Assembly: GCA_002104945.1 (NCBI GenBank)
Contig: MCFH01000049.1
Location: forward strand, 186,001 to 250,000
Length of the DNA stretch: 64,000 nt
Origin: Piromyces finnis
Taxonomy: Eukaryota; Neocallimastigomycota; Neocallimastigomycetes; Neocallimastigales; Neocallimastigaceae
Reading direction: 5' to 3'
In this document: one piece after another, positions 1 to 11,100 of the stretch
Position numbering within the stretch: position 1 is the stretch's first letter
Layout of the letters: each line of letters opens with the position of its first letter
Notes under the pieces: generated by a model
The model's database searches: none
What the model was told of the DNA's origin: nothing
Seen by the model: the letters and a program-made list of their open reading frames with translations, nothing else
Made by a program: the position numbers and the translations under genes

Positions 1-1592
1 GTAGTGGTTCATACACTAGTCCTGCTGATTGTACTACAGGTGTTATTGATAATTATTGTACAAAAGGAGAATATATTTTTGGTGTTGTAAGTGGTGAAAC
101 TTCATGTGTTGATGTTATTAAAAATGAAGTTGCTGTATTTGAAGGAAACAGTAAATTAGATTTATCTACAGGTGAAATCGCAAATGTAAGTGATGTCAAA
201 GTTTTTGATTGTGATAAAGCAGGTAAATGTACTGAAACATTTGGATATATCAAAGTTGATACAGATTACTATGAAGTACCAAACGGTGGAAGTGTCGCTA
301 AATTAGAATCAAGTGATATGACCACTAAATCTAGTGGTAAATTGTATACTGGTGGTTTACTTTATGTAGATGAAGTAGATGTTCACGCCATTGATATTAA
401 TACTGGAGATGGAAACTATTATGTTCTTAAGAATTCTGATAGTGTATTCAGTGGTTCTGTTGGTGATGTTGTTGTAAAATCTGGAACTAATGCTTTAACT
501 TTTGTATCTTTAACCTCAACTTCAAGTTATCTTGTAAAAGATAATGCAGGAGAAATTGCATCAACTGCTGGTGATACTATTGTTATTAAAGGTAGTGATT
601 ATTCCATTGATACAAGTATTAATGGAAATGACTATTGTGTTGATGATAAAATGCAAGTTTGGGAAAGAAAAGATGGTTTATGTAAATCATATATTGTAGA
701 TAGCGAAGATTGTTCATTTTATTACGGATGTGGATCTGGAGAAAATTGTGTAAAATCGGACAATAATATGGATCCAAGAGCACAACAACAAGTAGATTGT
801 ATTCCAAATGCTGAAAATAGTAATGATTGTAATGGCTATTACCTTACTAACAGTGAAAATAATGCTTTAATAAAATCCACAGGAGATGGTACTTATAATT
901 TATGGAATTGTAGTACTGGCAGATGTGACGATGAAACTAATTCCCATCCAATAGGTTATTTGAAAAATGCAGGTACTCCCAGTGATTACCCATACATTGA
1001 ATGTAATTTAGAAAAATGTATAATTGCCACTATTGCCGAAAGTAATACTGGTTGTGTTGATTCAGGCCCAACAACTGGACAAGTCACCTATGGAGGTTTA
1101 TATAAAAGTAATAGTAATTACAAACTTTGCAAAGTTTACCAAACCGCTACTCCTTCTAATAATGAAATTATTACCAGTGAAGATGGTGTAGGAAAATACT
1201 TTATTGATATTGGTACTAAGAGCATATTAGGATTACCTGTTAAGAATGATCATTTCATTGCCATTGATATTGATGGGGAAAATGGAAATATAAAGATTGT
1301 CAACGGTTAGTAAAAAAAATGGAAAAGTAAAATAAATATAATATTTCAAATAAATTATAATATATAATTTATTTTTTACAATTTTAAAAAATAATATATA
1401 GATAATGTCAGATATAGATATACTCTTAATGGTGAATATTTAATTCATGAAAGAAGTACTGCAAAGGGTGAAACTAGTGGTGGTCAAATATGTGAAAGTG
1501 GAGTAACTCCATTTGAATATATTTTAAATCAATGGGATACTATTGAAGCAGGAGGCAATGAAGTAAATGCCAACTACTATATTCAAGAATAA
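1..1592 (+). CDS. Scaffoldin-like Cys-rich repeat protein, 3' part (5' end outside window)
   Basis: The frame is open from base 3 with no start, so the gene begins upstream. A TAG at 1308-1310 ends the simple ORF, but it follows a GTTAGT donor at 1306; a 96-nt intron (1306-1401, ending ATATATAG) joins in phase 1 to an exon 1402-1589 with stop TAA 1590-1592. The visible protein is about 500 residues, acidic, rich in Gly, Ser, Asn and Tyr. It has irregular repeats of the type C-x(3-5)-C followed by GY(Y/I/L), such as 'CSTGRC...GYL' and 'CDKAGKC...GYI'. This spacing resembles what is known of the large secreted scaffoldins (ScaA type) that bind dockerins in gut-fungal cellulosomes. That assignment is inferred from the Cys/Tyr pattern only; another cell-surface Cys-rich repeat protein is possible. 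No membrane segment is seen at the C-terminus. Confidence 0.7.
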
Positions 1593-1939
1593 TAAGAAAA
1601 TTAAATTAATATTAATGTACGAATAGTAAAATATAATTCATTTAATATTATTTCGTATTTATTAAATTCTACGATAACTATTGTATAAAAAAATGAATTA
1701 GAAATTATATAGTAAAGAATTAAGTATATTAATATTTAAGTTTTTTTTAATAATTTTATTGTAAGTATTTTATTAAAAAAAATAAAAGTTATTTACATAA
1801 ATGTAATTTTAATTTTCTTTTTGATTATTTGTATCATTCAAATTGAAATAAAGATGAATTTTATTAATTGAAAAAATTAAAATATTCATTTATAAAGCTG
1901 AATTAATAAAAGATGTTGAATAATAGAATAGATAGTAAA
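1593..1939. other. Intergenic, A+T-rich
   Basis: Spacer between the 3' ends of two convergent genes. I see only A/T homopolymers and no ORF or structured repeat. Confidence 0.5.
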
Positions 1940-4900
1940 TTAATAGAATAATTGATGAAATAGTAATAATAAATTAAAATTATTTTTATTTATATCTGCA
2001 TTATATTCAATTAAAAGTTCTACAATTTTTTCATTTCCATTTTTACATGCCTCAATTAATGGTGTATTGCCATCCTTATTTCCTTCATCAACAACTTTAG
2101 GATCTGCAGATAATATATTTTTAACTTCGCTTCTGTTCCCATTCATACAAGCTTTGATTAATTTGGTATCTCCATATCTGTTTTTCTTATTTATATCGGC
2201 GCCATGTCGAATTAAAAATTGAATCAAATCTGTATTTCCTTTTTTACATATAATACTTAGTGGTGTTTCACCATATTCATCTTCTTTATTAATTTCATCA
2301 TATCCGTTTTTTATTATCGATTTTGGCTTTATTTACAATTTCTTCAACTAAATATTTAATGATATTTTCACTACTCTTATAGCATGCAAAAATTAAAGTT
2401 GTATTTCCAAAATTGTTTTCTTTATTAATGTCAGCTCCTTTTTTAATTAAAAGTTTAATAATGTAAATATCTCTTTTTCGACAAGCAAAAATTAATGGCG
2501 TATTACCACTTTTATTTTCTTTATTGATGTCAGCATCATGATTAACTAATAACTCTATGATTTTTGAATTTCCATTTCTACATGCTTCAATTAATGGCGA
2601 ATTTCCATCTTTATTTTCTTTATTTATTTCTGCCATACTAATTATATTTTTAATGATATTTATATTTCCTTTTTCTGCATGCTTCAATTAACGGGGTATC
2701 ACCTTTTCTATTCTCCTTATTAATATCAGCCTCATTTTTAATTAGATATTCCATAATATTTTCATATTCATTTCTACATGCTATTATAAGTGGGGTGTCA
2801 CCATCATCGTTTTCTCTGTTAATTTTTTCATAATCTTTTTCAACAAGCAATTTTACTATATTAATATTACCACTTCTACAGGCTTCAATTAATGATGTAT
2901 TTCCATTTTTATTTTTTACGTTTATCTTTACATTATGCCTAATTAAACATTTTATAATATTTTTCATTTCCTTTTCTACACGCTTCGATTAACGGGCTAT
3001 CTTGATCTTTATTTTCTGCATTGACATCAGCACCTTTTCAATTAAATAATTGACCACTGCTTCATTTCCTTTTTTACAGGCTTCAATTAACGGTGTATTT
3101 TCATTTTTATTCCTTATATCAATAGTGGCATCATAATCCACTAAACAAGCTACAACTTTTTCATTTCCAATTCTGCATGCATCGATTAATAAATAATTAC
3201 ATTTTTAGTTTTTCCATTTAAATCAATTTTGTTGTTAACAAAACATTTAATAATACTTTCATAATCACAAGTTTTATCTTTACATGCATTGATAATGATT
3301 TGATTGGCATCACAATTATTAATAATAAAATTTAATTTTTTTTTCATTCTTTGTAATTAGGTTCGCTCCACATTCCACTAAATATCTAGTAATTTCAACA
3401 TTCTTTGATTGGCATGCAATAAATAATGGCGATTCATTATTCTCACCATTATTATTAATAGTCGTTTTATTTTCAATTAAAATTTCAACTAGTTTCATAT
3501 TATTTTCCCTACAAGCTATAGTTAATGCCAAATTGCCATTGTTACTTTTTTCATTAACATCTACATTCAATTTTATTTACATTTCTAGAATATTGATATT
3601 GCCACTTTTACAAGCTTCAATTAATGGAGTATCACCGTTGCTATTTTTTTTATTTATATCTGCACCTTTTTCAATTAAATAGGATACAATTTCTTCATTT
3701 CCATTTTTACAAGCTATATTTAATGGGGTATTATCATTATACAGTTTATTTATTTCAAATTTAAATTGTTCAACTGAACATTTTACTAAATCCATATTTC
3801 CTTCTTTACATCCCCTTATGAAAGGATGCTTTATATTTTTTTTATTTTTACTAATATTATATTCTTCAATCAGTTTTTTATTCTTTTCCATATTTTTCTC
3901 CTTTTCATTTGATTTACATTGATTTTCTTCAGCCATCATTAAGAAATTTATAATTTCTTTATTACAGCTTTTTCTTGCTTTGGTCAATGGGGTATTACCA
4001 TCATTATTTTTTTTATTTATGTCGGCACCATTTTCAACTAAACATTTTATTATTTTTAAATTTTCATTTCTACATGCTATAATTAATAGGGAATTTCCTT
4101 CGTCATCAAACTCATTGACTTTTGCACCTTTTTCTCTTAAAAATTTTACAATTTTTTCGTTATCCTTTTCGCATGCTATAATCAATGGAGATTTACCAAT
4201 TTTGTTTTTTCTATTTATGTAAGCACCCTTATCTATTAAAAATTTTATAATTTCTATGTTTTCACTTTTACACGCTTCAATTAATGAGGTATTGCCCTTA
4301 CTATTTTCTTTATTTATTCTGGCCTCATTTTCTACTAAATATTTTATTATCTCAAAATTTTTCTTTTTACATGCCACAATTAACGGAGAATTTCCTTTAT
4401 TGTTAGATTCATTTATATTGGCACCTTCCTCTTTTAAGAGTTTTACAACTTCTTCATTTTCATTTTCGCATGCGATAATTAATGGAGTATCTCCATGTTC
4501 ATTTTTTTCATCAATATTAGCAATAGTATCAATTAAACGTTTTAAACATTCCATAATACCTGTATTTCCTTTCTTACTATATTTACATAAATTCATTAAA
4601 AGTTTATTTCTATTACAATGATCTATTAAAAATGAGATTATTCCTTTATTACTTTTATCTATATCTATATTGGCTTCTTTTTCAACTAAATATTCAACCA
4701 TTTGAGAATTATTATTATAAAAGGCTTTATAAAGAGGTGTCAAACCATCATTTTCATCTTCAGCATTAACATCAGCCTTATTTTCAACTAAATATTTTAC
4801 TATATTATAATTATCTCCTTCACATGCAATAATTAATGGTGTTTTTCCATGTTTTCCTTTTTTGTTGACATTAGCTTTTAATTCAATTAAACATTTTACC

Positions 4901-5207
4901 ATATTTTCTTTATTGTTTTCTTTTTCGTCGTCTAAACAAGCTTGGCATAAAGGTGTATTTCCCTTATAATTAATTTTATTTATATCAGCACCATGTTTTA
5001 CTAATAATCTAATTATTTTTTCACTATTATTTTCATATACAATATCCAATGCTGTTCTATGTTCAGTATTTTGATAATTGACATTTGCTCCTTCTTCAAT
5101 TAACTTTTTAATTTTATCTACATTTTCTTACATGCATCAATTAGATCAGTATTTCCATTATCTTTTACTCTATTTATATCTTTGTTTATATTTTCTTCTT
5201 TACTCAT
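1940..5207 (-). pseudogene. Ankyrin-repeat protein gene, multiply frameshifted
   Basis: Starting from ATG at 5207, the reading frames together encode about 30 ankyrin repeats of 33 residues (consensus 'NGNTPLIEACKxGNxxIIKxLIExGADINKxN'), so an intact version would be a roughly 1,090-residue all-ankyrin protein for protein-protein binding. It is not continuous. Single-base shifts lie near 5125, 3335, 3195, 3038, 2962, 2672 and 2315, mostly beside A-runs. An in-frame TAA at 3577-3579 falls exactly where the repeat expects a Leu codon. The longest uninterrupted piece is 490 aa (3577-5049). The repeat register is kept across each break, so these are point lesions rather than introns. Recent pseudogenisation is the simplest reading; assembly indels are the alternative, but the 1,508-aa and 761-aa ORFs nearby are unbroken. 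No signal peptide or other domain is seen. Confidence 0.8.
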
Positions 5208-5267
5208 TATTTTACCACGAGAAATAATTAGTGTTGTTATTGCTATTAAGTATTACTTTTTATTTTA

Positions 5268-6101
<834 letters not shown>

Positions 6102-6284
6102 TTAAACACTGTTTGATATTATTTTTTTAATATAAATTGGAAGTATTGCTTGATTAGCTAAAATTAATGAAAATAAAATAACATAATAGTTCTCTGATTT
6201 GTAGAAAGTAGAACAAATTAAGCATATAAAGTTAAATATAAATAATATTAAATATGCAATTTTAATTCCTTTATCAGCAACCAT
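6102..6284 (-). CDS. Possible small two-helix membrane peptide (60 aa)
   Basis: A 60-codon ORF from ATG 6284 with two hydrophobic stretches (about residues 8-26 and 33-50) separated by a short polar loop, and a Lys pair near the C-terminus. The A-rich leader before the ATG (a TTATT repeat on the + strand) resembles leaders of other genes here. I do not recognise a family. Hydrophobic ORFs arise easily by chance in T-rich sequence, so this is weak. Confidence 0.2.
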   Translation of the reverse strand: MVADKGIKIAYLILFIFNFICLICSTFYKSENYYVILFSLILANQAILPIYIKKIISNSV

Positions 6285-6486
6285 TTTATTATTATTTATT
6301 ATTTATTATTTATTATTTATTATTTGTTTATTATAATTAAAAAGAAATTTAATCAGTTTAAAAATATAAAATAATTTTTTATATCTTATTTATAAATAAA
6401 ATAAGAGAGGTTTTCTTTGGTTTATTTCCAAATAAGAATATGAATTGTTTAGTTAATTAATACTATAAAGTAGGTCAACTAATGGA

Positions 6487-6896
6487 ATGAAATTATTGGA
6501 TAAATTAATTGATTACCACCAAATTTGCAATTTACATTACAATTCAAATAGAAATGATAATCAAATCGCTGATTGGATGGGTAATGCTACTATTAATTAT
6601 GTTGTTAATAAAGATATAAGCGATGCAAGTATACTGGATATTGAAGACAGAAAAGAACTAACTTCAAAATATTTAAATTTAATACATGAAAATTTTGAAA
6701 ATATAGAGATAATGAGTTAGAAATTAGAGGATGTCTTTGATATAAAAGAGGACTTTGTATTGCATACGCTGGAGCTGGAATTGGATGTCCAGTATTAGTA
6801 GGTGATGCAATACTATGTATTCCATGTGGTGTTGCTGGAGCTACATGTATTGTGATAATATATGGAAGTGATTTATATGCACGATCTGACTGCTAA
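6487..6896 (+). CDS. Small protein with polar leader and Gly/Cys-rich C-terminal segment
   Basis: The plain ORF (6487-6720) encodes 77 polar residues without a signal peptide. Just downstream, in another frame, is a distinctive open stretch ending at TAA 6894-6896, rich in Gly, Ala, Ile and Cys (six Cys in about 48 residues, with an 'AGAGIGCPVLVG' segment and a 'CIPC' motif). Removing a 35-nt GTTAGA...AAAGAG intron (6716-6750) joins them in frame to give about 124 residues. That intron is shorter than others in this window (about 70-100 nt), so the alternative is one frameshift plus the in-frame TGA at 6738-6740, i.e. a pseudogene. The layout of leader plus small hydrophobic Gly/Cys-rich core is reminiscent of precursor peptides, but I cannot assign a family or function. 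Confidence 0.4.
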
Positions 6897-7572
6897 TTAG
6901 ATTAATAATTGTTATATAATTTTTATAATTTTTATAAAAAATAAAAAGATAAAAATTAAAATAAACATATAGTATATAGATTAATTTCATTTTTTTTTTA
7001 AAAAAAAAAAGGATAAAATCTCTAATACATTCATTCATACATACAATCATCACATATAATTATATGCCTAGTTTATCTTTTAAATTGATAATTGAATAGA
7101 ACTTTATTTAAATAGCAATGAAAAATTTATTTAGATTTTACATTGTATTCATTATATTGGTATTTATTTTTAAATTCACTATATTATCATGGTTTTATAC
7201 TCTATATATTTATGTATTTTTATGTAATGTCATTCATATAATATATAATAGATATTGATAAATCTATAACTATTTAATAGTTTAATAAGCAAAAAAAAAA
7301 AAAAAAAGAAAAAGAAAAACTATTGATGCATAAAGTATTAATTATTAATTATTTTAATTATTCTATTTTATTATAAATTCCAGTTTCGTCTCCAAAGGAA
7401 TTATGAAAATTTTTCCCAAAAACTATGGAAAGGGAGATTTTTTGGTTACACAATTCATTGACACAATCAAACTCCTTAAATTTAAAATTTTTTAATTAAA
7501 AATTCTCTTTCATTTAAATTAATAATTAAAAGGAAAATTTTTCCGCTACTCCAACCAACCCATTAAAAAAAG
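6897..7572. other. Intergenic
   Basis: A/T-rich sequence with several A- and T-runs and a slightly less A/T-rich patch at 7380-7560. No gene supported. Confidence 0.4.
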
Positions 7573-7836
7573 TAAAAATACTACTACTACTACTAATACT
7601 ACTACTACTACTAATACTACTACTACTACTAATACTACTACTACTACTAATACTAATACTAATACTAATACTAATACTAATACTAATACTAGTACTAATA
7701 CTAATACTAATACTAATACTAATACTAATACTAATACTAATACTAATACTAATACTAATACTAATACTAATACTAATACTAATACTAATACTAATACTAA
7801 TACTAATACTAATACTAATACTAGTATTAATACTAA

Positions 7837-7840
<4 letters not shown>
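7573..7840. repeat. (ACTAAT)n hexanucleotide repeat, left block
   Basis: Starts as four (ACT)5-AAT units, then becomes a near-perfect (ACTAAT) array of about 35 copies with two ACTAGT variants. It directly adjoins the 30-nt T-run that is the poly(A) tail of the LINE on the - strand. The same hexamer occurs at the other end of the LINE. The ORF of alternating Leu/Val across it is an artefact. Confidence 0.95.
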
Positions 7841-7873
<33 letters not shown>

Positions 7874-8108
7874 GGCATCAAATATTTTAAACTTTATTAT
7901 TAATTTAATTAAAATTATAATACATGAAATATAAAAATTAAAATAAAATAAAAATAAAAAAAATATGTTTAAATAAACACAAATGAATAAAAATTGGGTA
8001 TAATGTATTCTAGTAATTTTAATTAAAGTAAGAAAGCCACTATCATACTAAAGTATAATAATTGTATTTGACTTCCAATGGGACACCGAGCCAAAGATCA
8101 AAATTTTA

Positions 8109-11100
8109 TCATGGGACAAAATTATGATCTCCATTGGTTGCGCTGGCCCTCCTGGCCTGTCTTACTGTTTCTTCAGCATTGACGCTCTTGGATGTTGCTT
8201 CAAACCTTTTGAACATTGACCATTGCTGGCCAATAGCAAAAGGCATGATTTTGGTTAGAAGTTCCGCGGTTACCGTCAAGAATGGTGTTCCTTCATTAGT
8301 ACCAGATTGAATCTGACGCTTACAAAGTTCTTTCCATTCCCTTGAATTGTAATTGATATTGTTAAAACTTCTTCCCCCAAGAAGGAATTTAAATATTTTA
8401 CTGCACACACTAGAATAATCATACACATTAATATTCACCGGATTATTAGAACTATTACTATCATTAACTAAATTACTATCTAAATTAGAATTATTATCTT
8501 CACTATTGCTATCATTACTAATATTATTATTTCTATTACTACTATTGTTATTATTACTATTGTTACTATTACTATTGTTATTATTACTATTGTTACTATT
8601 ACTATTAATATTATTACTATCTCTACTGATATTATCAATTTCATTATTATTGATAGGACTATTGGAATTACGTTGACTGAAAAAATTTAATAGCTGGACT
8701 ATGGAATCATAATGTTTAATACGGATATCTCTAAATGTTGGACAATCTAATAACCAATGTTTAATACTTTGATCTCCACACTTGCAACATGGACAGTAGT
8801 TAGGACAAACTGGATCAACAAATTTGGCAGCTTTGGCAACTCTAGCATCCAACTTGTATCCGCTTCTTGCTTTCAATAGCCAGTAGAAGCCATAGGCAAA
8901 CTCTGGGTACTCATAACATAATTTAATAAAATCTTTAGTATCAATAAACTTATTATCATCATAATATTGCGCTTTGATTGAATTCCCTTTGAGATCTTTC
9001 CAATAAAAGTTTTTAACTGCTTTAACATCTCCATGTTTCTTTAGTTTTTTATCAAGTGTCCTACTTGATTTGCACCACGTGTATTTTCTAAATTTAGGAA
9101 TGTAATTGACAAGGTATGAGATAATACAATTTGAGTTTTTCCATTTGTTAAAACATCTAACCTGAGCTAATGCACATTTGGCTGACAATGGAGGAATATT
9201 CAAATCTTTTGAAATAGAGTATAAAGATATAAACGATACAGCTTTATGAACTCCGGCAACCCATCGTATTCCTTTGTTAACATGCTTCTGTGCAATTCTA
9301 GACCTGGCTTTGTTGGATCCAAGTAATGGTGCAAAGTATGAAACTCTGCTAATCACTTGTGAGTTAAGTACTAGCTTTTTGAAGGGAATAGGAATATTAG
9401 GATTTCTTAAGAATTTACTGACTGAAAAAAGCCCTTTCAAAACCTTGTTATTAAGAGCTTTAATAACTGGTTTAAGGGACAGATTCTTATCAAATGGAAC
9501 ACCAAGATAAGTATAACAATCAGTAGTTGGAATGGGTTGTCCTGCTAAGTAAAATGTTGGATCTCTCTTGTTCTGATTTTCTATTGATTCAGGACGAATC
9601 ACCATCGTTGAACACTTCTGGATACCAAATTCCATTTCATTATACAAGGCCCATTCATTAACTCTTCTAAGCATCTTTTTTAAGCATCCTCTTGTTGGAG
9701 CACAAATAACTATATCATCTGCAAAAAGTCCACCACAGCATCGAGTGTCACCTAAACTGACTCCGAGATCTTCACACTCTTTAAATATATCATTAATAAA
9801 GAGATTAAAGAGAATAGGAGAAAGAGGGCATCCTTGACGGACTCCTTTCTTCACATCAAAAGATTTCGAGAATTGTCCATCTAATTTGACATTAGCCTTA
9901 GATGTTAAATATAAATTTTTGATGAATTGTAAACTCTTACCTCGGATTCCTAAACAATCTAATTTATGGAGAATATTACCGATTGGGACTGAATCGTATG
10001 CTTTCCTGAGATCTAAAAAGGCCAAATATGTCTCTTTATTATCTAATTGACGTCTACGGCATATTTCTTGGATTGAAATGAAAAGACTGATACTTTCTTC
10101 CTTTTTTCGAAAACCAAATTGTTCAGGTCTAATGAAATTATTCTTTAGACCATATTCTGAGATTCTAGTGGTGACAATTTTGGAAATCAACTTAATACCA
10201 TTATTGATAAGTGATATACCTCGATAGTTATCACAATCTGTCAAATCTCCCTTCTTAGGAATAGAAACAATACTGGATTCATTCCATGAGTTGGGGAAGT
10301 CTCCATCCCAAATACGGTTGAATAATTTAAGAATAAAATTTAAACCATAAGCATCATTATCTGAAGTGGTATTACCGGAAGAATTATTATCTGTAGCATT
10401 ATTAGAATCATTACTTGATGGAACTAATGCTTTGTAAAATTCAATTGGAATACCATCCGGACCTGATGCTTTATAATTCGGAGTAGAGAGGATAGCTGAC
10501 TTGACTTCATCAATACTAATATCTTGGTTGATATCCCATTCATCAAGCATAGGGAGTGAAAAACGTTTATTCGTTGGTTCTTCATACCAATGCTCCAAAT
10601 CAAGACTTACACCACTTGGATCTGATGCAAGCTTTTCGAAATGATCATGCCACACATCTAGTTGTTCTTCTGTAGCAACAACTAATTCTCCATTTTTGTT
10701 TTTAATTGGTTGAGCAATAAAGAAAGAATCTTTTCCAATTTTTGCAGTTTTCTTGATCCATTTCCAGGCCTTCTTAGGATTATGACTCTTCATATACTTA
10801 CATCCTGTTTTAATCCAATGAAGATATTCTTGTTTCCTAAATTCATTACATCTTTTGTGGATGTAATCAATGAGCTTACGGTAGATTTTAATTCTTTTAA
10901 TAAATTCATCTATATCATAAATTCTTTCTTTTTTAAATCTCTTATACAACTTCATTTTGATTTTTTGGAGATTAAAAATTTGTTGTGAAATATGAAATGA
11001 AGACTTTATAACATTATTTGTTGAGGTAATACTGAGCTCGTCTGCAATTGAAAAAACAGTTGAAGTAAACTCTTTGGAAAGTTCATCTGTAGAAACATTA

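Noticed and set aside
7546-7881. 111-aa ORF of alternating Leu and Val on the - strand
   Set aside because: It is a translation of the (ACTAAT)n repeat and poly-T run, not a gene.
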